Below are positions 8,446 to 18,152 of a stretch of 57,558 bases of DNA, piece by piece. Made by a program: the position numbers and the translations under genes. The stretch is from CAZJAH01 sp964544155 (GTDB taxonomy: Bacteria; Bacteroidota; Ignavibacteria; Kapaibacteriales; UBA2268), in assembly GCA_964544155.1 (NCBI GenBank), contig CAZJAH010000018.1, positions 1-57,558 on the forward strand. Direction: 5' to 3'. The notes beneath the pieces were generated by a model. The model was not told the DNA's origin and did not search any database. It was given only the letters and a program-made list of their open reading frames with translations. The first letter of the stretch is position 1, and every line of letters starts with the position of its first letter.

Positions 8446-11400
8446 TCAGCCGACGGGTTCTCTGCTGAACCTTGCCGGTAGAGATTTCCTCGAGAATACA
8501 TAGTATGCCGCGGGCACTACATAAAGCGTCAACGCGGTCGAAACAATAAGGCCGCCGATACTGACCACACCTAGGGGAATGCGCATTTCCTTACCCGCGT
8601 CGCCGATACCGAGTGCCATGGGAAGCATACCCAAAATAATTGCCACTACTGACATTATGATTGGCTTGAGCCTGACCGGACAAGCCTTAATGAGGGCTTC
8701 TTTCGGGTCCAGTCCTTCTTCCCGCCGGAGCTGGTTGGCGTAGTCGAGCATGAGAATAGCGTTATTCACCACAATTCCAATGAGCATAATTATCCCCATC
8801 ATTGATGTAATGTTAAATGTGGTATTGGTAATTATCATAGCTCCCAACACACCAATTATAGCCAACGGAAGAGTAAGCAATATAAGTATAGGCTGTGTAA
8901 AGCTCTCCAGCACTGCTGCCAGGAGCATATATGTTAGCAGCGTTGCAAGAATAAACGCGAATCCCAGGTCCTGCACCATCGCGTTAAGCATTTCAGCGTT
9001 GCCGCCCCATGCTACCCTGTAACCGGAGGGCAGATCAATTTTTTCAACTTCGTCATTTATCTGATCGATAATACCGCCCATTGGTACATCAGCCGCAGGC
9101 GAACCGGTGAATTGGATGGAAGTGAACTTGTCATTTCTCAGAATCTTTGTATAGCCTGATGTGAATTCAACATCAGCCAGCTGTGAAATACGGTAAACGG
9201 CACCTGTCGGGCTTACTACGGGAATATTTCCAACTTCCTCCGGAGTATCCACGGATTCATCTGTAAGTGTGATAACCAGGTCATATTCTTCGCCTTCTTC
9301 CTTATACTGTGTAGCGGCCATACCTTCGATTGCCGCCCTTACTGATATAGCCAGAGTCTGTGAGTTAAGGCCTGCCAGAGAGAGCATATCCCTTTTGGGT
9401 GTAAGGGAAATTTCCGGTTTGCCGGCCCTTGAACTGTGATTATAATTGATAAGCCCCGGGATGTCTTTCGTGGATTCGTAAATTATTGTTTTATATTTTT
9501 CTAGAGTATCCAGATTTGGGCCTGAAAGAAAAAATTCAATGGGAGCGCCGGGCCCGCCCATACCTTCCAGCTTTTTCACTTCTATCCTGGCATTTGGTAT
9601 ATTTGAAACATCTTTAGTGATATTAGCAATCATATCCTGCAGGCCGAGCTCCCTTTCACCGGCCGGCAGCAAATGGACGTCCATTCTGGCCATGTTTGTG
9701 CCGAGGTCGAGCTCACTTAGCCTGCCGAGGTTTGTCAGTGTATGAGTTACAACATCGTATTTATTAACTCTTTTTTCAATTTCATTCATGATTACGGCTG
9801 TTTCCTCCAGGTTATAACCTACAGGCAGTTCTACTTCAATGCCAATTTTGCCGTCATCGGTTTCTGGTATGAACTCGAATCCGAGCTGCGGTGCCATAGT
9901 CATTACGCTCAGTATAAGTATAATAAAAGAACCGGCAAATATCCCCAGTGAGATGAATTTATTTTTTAGAGCTATCCTGAGAGTTCTTTCATAGAGCTTA
10001 TCCCACATTTTCGAGAATTGATCCATTTTCTTGCCTATAGGCCCCAGTTTATCGTCTTTTTTAAGGATAATGGAAGCCAGCATGGGAGTTAGTGTGAAAG
10101 ACATTATCAATGAAATAATTGTGGCGAATGCTGCTGTGAAAGCAAGCTCCTGAAGGAATTTACCAACCATTGAGCTCATAAGCCCGAGCGGTACGAATAC
10201 CACGATATTGGTCAGAGTGGCTGCGATAACAGCCACTGCCACTTCCGATGTACCCTTATAGGCAGAGTCGCGGCGGCTATGGCCCAATGATTTGAACCGG
10301 AAGATATTTTCCAGTACTACAACCGAGTTTGCCACAAGCACACCCACAGATACCGATAAGCCCATAAGTGACATCATGTTAAGGCTGAAGTCAAATACCT
10401 GAAGCAGCATGAATGTAGATATTATTGATGTCGGCATTGAGAGTGCAACAATAATAGTCGAGCGCCAGTCATAAAGGAATATCAGCAGGATTATCGAAGT
10501 AAAGATCACACCGAGTATGATATTGCTAATGGTATCATTAACAGTACTTTCGATAAATACCGACTGGTCGTTAACGAGTTCAAGGTGCATGCCCGAGGGC
10601 AGGGTTTTGTTGATCTCCGGCAGGATTTTTATTACTTGTTCGGCGATCTCTACGGCATTGCCTTCGGCGCTTTTTACGAGTGAAAGCCTTACAACGTTCT
10701 GATCCCTGAAGTTTTCCTTATTATTATAATAAATGGCTCTTTCCCGGATTTTTTTGCCGCCGTCTATAACACTGGCAAACTGTTTGATCTTTTTCTCGCC
10801 GAAAGGTGTCTGTACAATTGTTTCCCTGATCTGGTCAATCGTTTTATATGAACCGTCATATCTCACAGTGTATTCCTGGTCTTTCAGGTCAAAGTAGCCT
10901 CCGGGCAGGTCCATATTATGAGCGTCTAGCGCCTGCATAAGCTGCGGCATTGAAATGGCATTTTCAAAAACAACTTTGCCGTCCATATTTACATTTATTT
11001 CCCTTTCCTGGCCGCCTGTAATGTTCACCTGCGCGACACCCTGTATCTGGGAAAACTCATCTTTAAGGCGCTGATCGGCATAATTGAACATCTCAATAGG
11101 AGAGACGTCGCCGCTAAGCACCACATCGATAATTGGAAATTCCTGAAGATTAACTTTCTGAACAATTGGCAGTTCGGCGTCATCCGGGAGCTCATTGACA
11201 ATCTGGTCAACTTTGTCTTTAACTTCCTGGTTTGCAATGTCTACGTCCTTTCCCAGCTCAAATTCCAGAATGACAATAGATACGCCATCGAGTGAGTATG
11301 ACTGCAGCCTTTTGATCTGGCTGACTGTACCCACGGCATCCTCAATTTCGGTGCTTATCTGCGATTCAATTTCCTTGGGCCCTGCCCCCGGATAAATAGT

Positions 11401-11544
11401 AGATACCGTAACAAACGGGATTTCAACATCAGGCATCTGGTTTAGGTTTAGGTTCATAAAAGCTATCCCGCCGAATATCAGGAACAGCAGTATAACCATC
11501 GTCGTCAGGATAGGCCTGTTGATCGATACTTTTGCTAAAAACAT
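8446..11544 (-). CDS. RND-family efflux transporter permease (AcrB/MdtB-like)
   Basis: A 1032-residue inner-membrane pump of HAE-1 type. It starts with the canonical N-terminal TM1 region (SINRPILTTMVILLFLIFGG) and the porter-domain signature MPDVEIPFVTVSTIYPGAGP. There are twelve expected TM segments and two large periplasmic loops, and the C-terminus SRKSLPARFSREPVG is cytoplasmic. The TM4 position that is Asp-Asp in AcrB (D407/D408) reads Ala405-Asn406 (VGVLVANSVVVLENI), and the TM10 lysine (K940 in AcrB) is Asn927 (GIVVNNAIL). The energy coupling may therefore differ. It is the last gene of a four-gene operon (TetR, TolC-like, adaptor, pump), 11 bp after the adaptor gene. The substrate is unknown; drugs, dyes or lipids are usual for the family. 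Confidence 0.93.
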   Translation of the reverse strand: MFLAKVSINRPILTTMVILLFLIFGGIAFMNLNLNQMPDVEIPFVTVSTIYPGAGPKEIESQISTEIEDAVGTVSQIKRLQSYSLDGVSIVILEFELGKDVDIANQEVKDKVDQIVNELPDDAELPIVQKVNLQEFPIIDVVLSGDVSPIEMFNYADQRLKDEFSQIQGVAQVNITGGQEREINVNMDGKVVFENAISMPQLMQALDAHNMDLPGGYFDLKDQEYTVRYDGSYKTIDQIRETIVQTPFGEKKIKQFASVIDGGKKIRERAIYYNNKENFRDQNVVRLSLVKSAEGNAVEIAEQVIKILPEINKTLPSGMHLELVNDQSVFIESTVNDTISNIILGVIFTSIILLIFLYDWRSTIIVALSMPTSIISTFMLLQVFDFSLNMMSLMGLSVSVGVLVANSVVVLENIFRFKSLGHSRRDSAYKGTSEVAVAVIAATLTNIVVFVPLGLMSSMVGKFLQELAFTAAFATIISLIMSFTLTPMLASIILKKDDKLGPIGKKMDQFSKMWDKLYERTLRIALKNKFISLGIFAGSFIILILSVMTMAPQLGFEFIPETDDGKIGIEVELPVGYNLEETAVIMNEIEKRVNKYDVVTHTLTNLGRLSELDLGTNMARMDVHLLPAGERELGLQDMIANITKDVSNIPNARIEVKKLEGMGGPGAPIEFFLSGPNLDTLEKYKTIIYESTKDIPGLINYNHSSRAGKPEISLTPKRDMLSLAGLNSQTLAISVRAAIEGMAATQYKEEGEEYDLVITLTDESVDTPEEVGNIPVVSPTGAVYRISQLADVEFTSGYTKILRNDKFTSIQFTGSPAADVPMGGIIDQINDEVEKIDLPSGYRVAWGGNAEMLNAMVQDLGFAFILATLLTYMLLAAVLESFTQPILILLTLPLAIIGVLGAMIITNTTFNITSMMGIIMLIGIVVNNAILMLDYANQLRREEGLDPKEALIKACPVRLKPIIMSVVAIILGMLPMALGIGDAGKEMRIPLGVVSIGGLIVSTALTLYVVPAAYYVFSRKSLPARFSREPVG

Positions 11545-11555
11545 TTATATTCCCC

Positions 11556-12602
11556 TTATTTAGTTACATTGATTTTCATACCGTCCTCAAGCATGGAGCT
11601 GCAGCAATTGATAACTACATCACCAGGATTGAGGCCTTCCAATACTTCTACATCGAGTCCGCTTCCTTCGCCTGTAACTATATGTTTTTTAACAGCTTTG
11701 TCGCCAATTTTCAGGTAAATGAATTCGCCTTCGCTGTCTGTCTGTACGAGGTTTCTCTGGACAACCAAAGCGTCAGGGTTTTCATATATTTTGACCTTTA
11801 CGGTGATCGACATGCCGCTCTTCAGCTTGTTTTCCGGGTTATTGAACTGAATCTCAACGGGGAAAGCGTTTGTTCTTGCTTCGGTGGCGAGCGCTATCTC
11901 TGATACTCTTCCATTAAAGCTGTAGTCCTGCCATTCGGCTGTAGCTTGCTGTCCGAGCTTAAAATTAAGAATTTCATCATCCGATACATCGATTTTGGAT
12001 ATCATCTGATTGGTTTGGGCAACAGTGAATAACGGATCACCCATTTTTGGTATATCACCTTCCTTATGATGCAGTTTCACTATCCTGCCGCTGATTGGAG
12101 CTTCAACCATAAGAACTTCTTTTACCTGTTCGAAATTCCTTTTGGCAACCAGATACTGAGTTTCTGTATTGTCAAATTGCTGTTGGGATATTTCACCTGC
12201 TTCGAGTAGGCCTTTCATTCTATCATAAGTTTTTTTGGTATTTTCAAATCCAACTTTAGCCTGTTCATACTGCATGTTGGGATTGTCCGTCGGAAATTCA
12301 ACAATGACCTGTCCTTCTTTCACATAATCGCCTACTTTGGCGTTAATTTTCCTGATTCTGTCTGCAACAGCGGCGCCCTTAGTGGATTCTTTTATCCCGT
12401 GCAGGCTTGAAAAATAACTGATGTTTTTTTCAAACATTTGCGGCTGCAATGTTTTAACCTCAACCGGTAAACCATCTTCTTCTCTTATTTCAGTCATGCT
12501 TTTCTGTTCAATTTTTACTTCTTCCTCTCCACAGGAAACAAATAATAAAACTGGCACAAAAAATGCCGACGCCACTATTAATTTTTTGTAAATGCTGTTC
12601 AT
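11556..12602 (-). CDS. RND efflux periplasmic adaptor (membrane fusion) lipoprotein
   Basis: A 348-residue HlyD/AcrA-family adaptor. Residues 1-24 are a signal peptide ending in a lipobox (LLFVSCG), so the mature protein is predicted to be lipid-anchored in the periplasm. Next come a split biotinyl-lipoyl domain (AKVGDYVKEGQVIVEFP, about 91-107, and VEAPISGRIVKLHHKEGD, about 167-184), a short helical hairpin with Gln- and Glu-rich heptads between them, then beta-barrel and membrane-proximal domains ending GLNPGDVVINC. It bridges the inner-membrane pump downstream and the outer-membrane channel upstream. The short coiled coil is normal for Bacteroidota adaptors. Confidence 0.92.
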   Translation of the reverse strand: MNSIYKKLIVASAFFVPVLLFVSCGEEEVKIEQKSMTEIREEDGLPVEVKTLQPQMFEKNISYFSSLHGIKESTKGAAVADRIRKINAKVGDYVKEGQVIVEFPTDNPNMQYEQAKVGFENTKKTYDRMKGLLEAGEISQQQFDNTETQYLVAKRNFEQVKEVLMVEAPISGRIVKLHHKEGDIPKMGDPLFTVAQTNQMISKIDVSDDEILNFKLGQQATAEWQDYSFNGRVSEIALATEARTNAFPVEIQFNNPENKLKSGMSITVKVKIYENPDALVVQRNLVQTDSEGEFIYLKIGDKAVKKHIVTGEGSGLDVEVLEGLNPGDVVINCCSSMLEDGMKINVTK

Positions 12603-12627
12603 TTTTTACTCCGTTAAATATTTATTG

Positions 12628-14007
12628 TTAGTTTTCGATTTTACTCATAAACGGGCGCATATACCTGTCTTCCACATTGCCCAGAAGGTTATCAAGCTCG
12701 GCATTTGCAACAATGTATTCAAGAACAGTCTGTAGCCTGTTTGTGCGCGCCCGCCTGAGCTCTATCTCGGCGTTCTGCACTTCAAGCTGTGTGCTTGTTC
12801 CTTCTTTATATCTTAACTGAGCTATTTCATGAGCTCTTTCAGCCAGATTGACATTGCGGTTTTGAGCATCCATTTTGATCCTTACCGCTTCGAGTTCTTC
12901 AATTTTCTGTTTTATTTGTACACTAATAACATCCTCTAGCTGATGAAGCTGCTGTCTGGTTTTATCCATTTCGATTTTTCTCTGCTGTACCTTATTGCTT
13001 GTCTGCCAGCCGTTGAAGATGTTCATTGAGAACTGCAATCCGACTATGGAAGTATTGCTGTTAACAAAATCCCATTCATTTGCCTGTCCCTGATAAGTAT
13101 AATTGACAAATCCCACAAGGCTTGGCCAGTAACCGGATCTTTCTAAATCGACAAAAGCATCATCAACCTGAATTTTTTTCCGCAGGGTATTGATCTGATA
13201 ATTTGATTTCATGGCTTCCCGGATGCTGGCCTTCTGCCCGGGAGTTGATTTATCTTCGTACTTTAACTCGCCCTCCAAAAAAATATCTTCATCCTGAGGC
13301 AGGCCCAAAGTCACTTTGAGCATGTCTTTTGCCGATTTAAGCTGATTTTCAAGCTGAATAACGTTAGGCCTTATGTTTTCCACTCTGACTTCAGCCTGTA
13401 AGAGGTCAAATTCAGCAACAAGGCCGGCTTTATGCATAGAGCTTACGTTATCGAGATTTTTCTCCGCGTTTTGAAGGCTTGTCCTGGTGATTTCAAGCAG
13501 GTCTTGCGTTAGTAATACGCCATAAAATGCTTTCTTTACATTCAAAATGGTGTTCGAAACAGTGTTTTTCAACATCTCTTTTGAAACATCCAGATATTCC
13601 TGAGATGCTCCTATCCCCCGGAAAACGGCTGAATTAAAGAGTACCTGAGAAATAGTTCCGGTGGCTTCATAGGAATTAGCTCCTCCGATTTTCAAAGTCA
13701 TTAGTTCATCAGCAGGCGCTTCAGGATTAAAAGCATTGGCCGGTGCAAAGAATACGGGCTGCTCGAGAAAATGGTTGAAATTTGCGCTTAAGTCAACGCT
13801 CGGCAGCGCGTTACCGAATGCTTCATTAACCTGGTGCTGTGCTTTATTTACTTCCATCTCAGCAAGATTGATTTCGCTGCTGCCGCCAAGGGCAGTTTCA
13901 ATGGCCTGGTCTAAAGTCAGCCTTTGCTGAGCCTCAGCTGAACAAATCCCGGCCATGGCCAGAAAGGCCGCAAGGATAGATGTTTTCATTATTCTGTAAG
14001 GCTTCAT
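12628..14007 (-). CDS. TolC-family outer membrane efflux protein
   Basis: A 459-residue outer-membrane factor. The N-terminal signal peptide ends near ICSAEAQ; a shorter start at Met7 (base 13989) would also give a good signal. Two OEP repeats are visible, each with a long helical part: LDQAIETALGGSSEINLAEMEV near the N-terminus, and a second half containing ERAHEIAQLRYKEGTSTQLEVQNAEIELR-type text near residues 385-415, the classic TolC helix where R-Y-x-x-G precedes the equatorial region. It forms the trimeric exit duct for the pump encoded downstream. It lies 25 bp before the adaptor gene and 21 bp after the TetR gene. Confidence 0.92.
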   Translation of the reverse strand: MKPYRIMKTSILAAFLAMAGICSAEAQQRLTLDQAIETALGGSSEINLAEMEVNKAQHQVNEAFGNALPSVDLSANFNHFLEQPVFFAPANAFNPEAPADELMTLKIGGANSYEATGTISQVLFNSAVFRGIGASQEYLDVSKEMLKNTVSNTILNVKKAFYGVLLTQDLLEITRTSLQNAEKNLDNVSSMHKAGLVAEFDLLQAEVRVENIRPNVIQLENQLKSAKDMLKVTLGLPQDEDIFLEGELKYEDKSTPGQKASIREAMKSNYQINTLRKKIQVDDAFVDLERSGYWPSLVGFVNYTYQGQANEWDFVNSNTSIVGLQFSMNIFNGWQTSNKVQQRKIEMDKTRQQLHQLEDVISVQIKQKIEELEAVRIKMDAQNRNVNLAERAHEIAQLRYKEGTSTQLEVQNAEIELRRARTNRLQTVLEYIVANAELDNLLGNVEDRYMRPFMSKIEN

Positions 14008-14028
14008 TTTAAAATTCCGGTAATTAGT

Positions 14029-14670
14029 TTATACATCATTATTATCTTTACAATTGTAATTTTTTCTCGCGTCCTCGGTAAGCACTCCCGTGAATAGTAT
14101 CTTGTAAATATCGCCGATAATCTCCGTAGCCGTCATCGGCAGGGTGTTGATCACCTCGGGCATGGCAATATTCCTTACTGTATGATAATGCAGCAGGTAT
14201 GCAATTTCTTTATTAATGTCATTCCTGAATACTCCTTTTTCCTGTCCCTTTTTAAAAATTACCCTGAAATTCTTTTTGTACTTTTCTTCTCTGAATTCAA
14301 CAATTTTTTCCCAGACATGAGGGATATAAGTTCTTATATCCGTAAAAAAAGTTTTGGAAAATCTCTTGCTGTTATCTGATGATACCCGCAATATATTTTC
14401 CAGCTCTTTTTGGAAATCCACATCATCAACATTAATTATCCTGTTAATTATTTCATCGAGTTTCCGTGTTGTTTCCCTGAAATTGCTTTCAACTATATCG
14501 GTAAAAATCGCTTCCTTTGATTTATACACTTCATAGAGTGTCCGCTTGCTGATGCCGCATTGGCGGGCAATGTCATCGGTTTTGACCTGCTTATAACCCT
14601 GCTTTGAAAACATCCCGGCGGCAGTCGAGGCAATTTTTAATTTAAGTTCTGCTTTATTTGTGGTACTCAT
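14029..14670 (-). CDS. TetR/AcrR-family transcriptional regulator of the efflux operon
   Basis: A 213-residue regulator. Residues about 8-55 are the TetR helix-turn-helix domain: AAGMFSKQGYKQVKTDDIAR followed by CGISKRTLYEVYKSKEAIF. The C-terminal two-thirds is an all-helical ligand-binding domain with no family-specific match I recognise. It is the first gene of the minus-strand operon, so it probably autoregulates the operon and represses the efflux genes until a ligand binds. The 155-bp gap to the divergent purL gene holds both promoters; I did not find a convincing operator palindrome there. Confidence 0.9.
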   Translation of the reverse strand: MSTTNKAELKLKIASTAAGMFSKQGYKQVKTDDIARQCGISKRTLYEVYKSKEAIFTDIVESNFRETTRKLDEIINRIINVDDVDFQKELENILRVSSDNSKRFSKTFFTDIRTYIPHVWEKIVEFREEKYKKNFRVIFKKGQEKGVFRNDINKEIAYLLHYHTVRNIAMPEVINTLPMTATEIIGDIYKILFTGVLTEDARKNYNCKDNNDV

Positions 14671-14778
14671 TAAACTATTTTGATTTTTTAAGTTTTCAAT
14701 AAGAAAAAAAATTTGACGGCAAAATAATTTTCCTCTGCCGCCTTTTGTTAAGAATCATGACTTAATACGAAAAAGTCT

Positions 14779-14786
14779 TATCTTTG
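14779..14786 (+). promoter_or_regulatory. Candidate Bacteroidota -7 element (TATCTTTG) for purL
   Basis: TATCTTTG fits the TAnnTTTG consensus of the Bacteroidota primary sigma factor and lies 40 bp before the purL start. A TTG at the preferred 19-21 bp upstream spacing is not present, so the call rests on the -7 box alone. Confidence 0.4.
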
Positions 14787-14825
14787 TTCTAAAAAAGTTT
14801 TCAATAGTACTAATTTTTTTTAATT

Positions 14826-17072
14826 ATGAATACAGAGAATATTTATTCCGAAATTCCGGTCGATGAAAATACTGCCCTCGAAGTAGGGCTGACCAAAGAA
14901 GAATACAAGAAAGTGCTTGAAATATTAGGCAGAGTACCTACTTATACAGAATTAGGAGTATTCGGCGTAATGTGGAGCGAGCACTGCTCCTACAAGAACT
15001 CAATACTTCAGCTCAAGACCCTGCCGCGTTCAGGAGGAAGGCTTTTAGTTGAGGCAGGCGAAGAGAACGCCGGTTTAGTCGATATTGGCAACAGCTATGC
15101 GATAGCATTCAAAATAGAAAGCCATAACCATCCATCCGCTATAGAGCCTTTCCAGGGAGCCGCGACAGGAGTTGGCGGTATCCTGAGGGATATCTTCACT
15201 ATGGGCGCGCGGCCTGTTGCCGCGCTAAATTCTCTCAGGTTCGGCGAGCTAACCAGCGAAAGAACTAAATTCCTGCTAAGCGGAGTTGTTGAAGGCATCA
15301 GCCACTACGGCAATTCATTCGGTGTACCGACCGTGGGCGGGGAAGTTTACTTTGAGAACTGCTACCATGATAATCCGCTTGTTAATGCCATGGCAGTAGG
15401 TATTGTCCATGTGGATAAAACTGCTTCGGCTGCCGCAAAGGGCAAGGGCAATCCCGTATATATCGTAGGAAGCGGCACCGGCAGGGACGGCATTCACGGC
15501 GCGTCGCTGCTTGCTTCAAGAGAATTCGACGAGCAGACCGAAAATATGCGTCCTACTGTTCAGGTTGGTGACCCATTCGCTGAAAAACTTTTGCTCGAAG
15601 CTACTCTTGAGCTCATTGAGTCCGGAGTCGTTGTCGGCATACAGGATATGGGCGCTGCCGGTATTTCCTGCTCAACATCCGAAATGAGTGCCAGAACCGA
15701 AGGCACGGGTATGGATGTTAATCTTGATTTGGTTCCACTGCGCGAAGACGATATGACCGCCTACGAGATCATGCTATCTGAATCTCAGGAAAGGATGCTT
15801 GTTGTAATTGAAAAAGGCAGGGAAGAGGAAGCGCAGAAAATATGCGAAAAATGGGATGTACCCTTCACACAGATAGGTACGATCAATGATACCGGACTGA
15901 TCAAAGTATGGCGCAACGGCAAATACGTTTGTGAAATGCCGGCGGAATCACTCGTATTGGGCGGCGGAGCACCTCAGTACGTCAGAGAAAGTAAAAAGCC
16001 GGAATATCTTGAAGAAATGTCAAAATTCGATATATCATCGCTCAAAACTGATCTTAGCGTGGAAGAAATATTTGATAAACTGCTCGGCTCGTATGTCATA
16101 GCTTCTAAACGCTGGGTTTATGAGCAGTATGATTCACAGGTGAGGACCAATACAATCAGTATTAAAGGCGATGCCGCCATAATAAGGCTCAAGGAGCTTC
16201 CCGGCAAAGCTATAGCTGTATCTACTGATTGCAACAGCATATTTACTTATTTAAATCCCTATGAAGGCGCCAAAGCTGCCGTTGCTGAAGCCGCCAGGAA
16301 TGTGGCCTGTACAGGAGCCAAACCCGTCGCAGTAACGAACTGCCTTAATTTCGGCGATCCTTACGATCCTGAGGTTTACTGGCAATTCAAGGAAGTAATA
16401 AGAGGAATGGGCGATATATGCCGTGCTTTCGATACGCCCGTTACCGGAGGAAATGTCAGCTTCCACAATGAATCCAGAGATAACGCGATTTTCCCCACTC
16501 CGGTGATAGGTATGTTGGGAATTATAGATGACCTTGATAAAACCATTGGCGCGGGCTTTATCCGCGAAGGTGATGAAATTTACATCATTGGCAACAGCAG
16601 GGAAGAACTCGGCGGAAGCCGTTACCTGAAGGCCATATATGGAAAGATCGCGGGAGATGCTCCCATACTCGATATCGATGAAGAAAAACGCATGCAGGAA
16701 GCGCTGCTTGAAATGATAGATGAAGAAATACTCCAATCAGCTCATGATTGCAGCGAGGGTGGGCTTCTTATCGCGCTTGCAGAGAAGGCAATTTTTTCAG
16801 GAAGTATCGGCGCGAGGATAGATCTTGGGGATAATCCAAAGCACGGAAGATTATTCGGTGAATCACATTCGAGGGTAATAGTTACTATCCTGAAAGAAAA
16901 TGCCGCTTTCCTTAAAGATATTTGCGGCAAGCACAATGTTGAATTTACGAAAATTGGCGAAACACAGGCCGGGGCATTTGAGATAAAAGGCTTATTTACC
17001 AAAGAGATAAATCAATTAGTTGATATTTATGAAAACGCTTTGCCCAAAGCTATGTCTAAACTCCCTTTATGA
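14826..17072 (+). CDS. purL: Phosphoribosylformylglycinamidine synthase subunit PurL (small form)
   Basis: A 748-residue ATP-dependent FGAM synthase of the small, multi-subunit type. It converts FGAR to FGAM in purine synthesis with PurQ and PurS supplying ammonia; neither of those is in the window. Diagnostic text includes VMWSEHCSYKNS (catalytic His, about residue 53), ESHNHPSAIEPFQGAATGVGG (substrate and ATP site, about 98-118), QDMGAAGISCSTSEMS, and the second-half AIM synthase-like repeat ending HDCSEGGLLIALAEKA. The length is normal for the small form (about 720-760). It is divergent from the TetR operon and overlaps the following gene by four bases (ATGA), so translation is probably coupled. 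Confidence 0.97.
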   Translation: MNTENIYSEIPVDENTALEVGLTKEEYKKVLEILGRVPTYTELGVFGVMWSEHCSYKNSILQLKTLPRSGGRLLVEAGEENAGLVDIGNSYAIAFKIESHNHPSAIEPFQGAATGVGGILRDIFTMGARPVAALNSLRFGELTSERTKFLLSGVVEGISHYGNSFGVPTVGGEVYFENCYHDNPLVNAMAVGIVHVDKTASAAAKGKGNPVYIVGSGTGRDGIHGASLLASREFDEQTENMRPTVQVGDPFAEKLLLEATLELIESGVVVGIQDMGAAGISCSTSEMSARTEGTGMDVNLDLVPLREDDMTAYEIMLSESQERMLVVIEKGREEEAQKICEKWDVPFTQIGTINDTGLIKVWRNGKYVCEMPAESLVLGGGAPQYVRESKKPEYLEEMSKFDISSLKTDLSVEEIFDKLLGSYVIASKRWVYEQYDSQVRTNTISIKGDAAIIRLKELPGKAIAVSTDCNSIFTYLNPYEGAKAAVAEAARNVACTGAKPVAVTNCLNFGDPYDPEVYWQFKEVIRGMGDICRAFDTPVTGGNVSFHNESRDNAIFPTPVIGMLGIIDDLDKTIGAGFIREGDEIYIIGNSREELGGSRYLKAIYGKIAGDAPILDIDEEKRMQEALLEMIDEEILQSAHDCSEGGLLIALAEKAIFSGSIGARIDLGDNPKHGRLFGESHSRVIVTILKENAAFLKDICGKHNVEFTKIGETQAGAFEIKGLFTKEINQLVDIYENALPKAMSKLPL

Positions 17073-18148
17073 TAAATTTTGATGAAATAAATTTCCGCAG
17101 AATGGCAATTCATGAAATAATTGCCAAACAGGGTTCGCAGGAGCATGCTGTTGCTTCTGTGGATGACAAGCTCTTGCAGCTCGAAGAAAGCGTAAATAAC
17201 ATTATTAAAAACAGGTTTTCCAAAGCCGCCTCGAAAACAAATAAATTCTTTGAAATGGATATTGAAAAATCCAACGGCAGCTGCTTTTTCACCCTGGTGC
17301 ACAAAATGAAGCACATGAGCGACGTCGATTTCATTAAGGCGAGCGGCGAACTGGCATATTTACTGGCTGAATCGCAAACCCGGAACAGCATCCCGGGAGG
17401 CTATCTGCTAGTGATCGAAGCTCAGACAAGAGACCACCGGCAGGTTTATATTGCCGTAAAATGTGAACTGCATGAAGCGCTCCGCTACGAAATAAGAGAT
17501 GGTAATTCGCAGATAAGGCTGCTGGATGATGTTTTTCTAAGCCCCTCTCAGAAATTGTACAAAATTGGCATTATCTATGAACGGGAAGAACAGGAACCCG
17601 GCAAAACATTCCCCAATGAAGAATTCGGAGCTTATCTGTTCGACCAGCAGTTCAATCCCGATTCTGAACCGGCGAGCTATTTTTTTAAGGATTTTCTCGG
17701 ATTCAGCTATGAAGGAAATTCCAAAATTCAAAGCAAGCGTTATTATGAGAATACCGAGAACTTCATTAAATCAAACCTTGAGAATTACGAGGATAAACTC
17801 AGCATGTTGGACCTGCTCAGGCATCAATTCCGGGAAGAGGAAGATACAAAGATTGAGCCTATGGATTTCGCTGCTTCATATCTTCAGGAACCCGACATGA
17901 TTGAAAGGTACGCCAACGAAGTGGCAAGCTATCTGCCGCAAAATATTCATAAAGATGGCACGCTGCTCGAACACAGGCTGAAATGGAAAAAACTGAATTT
18001 CCCGAATAAAATCGTCCTTAGCGGGCCTGAAAATACATTTGAATTCGGAGTTGAAATTATTAAAGATAAGGAAGAACTCGATAAAATTGACCTCTCGAAT
18101 TCGGCTTACACATTAATAAAAATATCGGGTAAACCATTTACGGAATAG
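17069..18148 (+). CDS. Nucleoid-associated protein, NdpA/YejK (NA37) family
   Basis: A 359-residue cytoplasmic protein. The N-terminal part resembles the 37-kDa nucleoid-associated protein family: a helical start (DDKLLQLEESVNNIIKNRF), then a beta-rich section with IPGGYLLVIEAQ (near residue 110) and a mid-region of the form KLYKIGIIYERE. Family members bind nucleoid DNA, but their biological role is poorly known. I assign the family from overall pattern only, so it is tentative. The start codon overlaps the purL stop (ATGA), and there is a four-base gap to the next gene, indicating one transcript. What a DNA-binding protein contributes to a purine-gene operon is unclear. Confidence 0.6.
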   Translation: MINFDEINFRRMAIHEIIAKQGSQEHAVASVDDKLLQLEESVNNIIKNRFSKAASKTNKFFEMDIEKSNGSCFFTLVHKMKHMSDVDFIKASGELAYLLAESQTRNSIPGGYLLVIEAQTRDHRQVYIAVKCELHEALRYEIRDGNSQIRLLDDVFLSPSQKLYKIGIIYEREEQEPGKTFPNEEFGAYLFDQQFNPDSEPASYFFKDFLGFSYEGNSKIQSKRYYENTENFIKSNLENYEDKLSMLDLLRHQFREEEDTKIEPMDFAASYLQEPDMIERYANEVASYLPQNIHKDGTLLEHRLKWKKLNFPNKIVLSGPENTFEFGVEIIKDKEELDKIDLSNSAYTLIKISGKPFTE

Positions 18149-18152
18149 CCAT

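Noticed and set aside
16251..16736. 161-residue reading frame antisense to purL
   Set aside because: Shadow of a well-conserved gene; no signature or ribosome-binding site.
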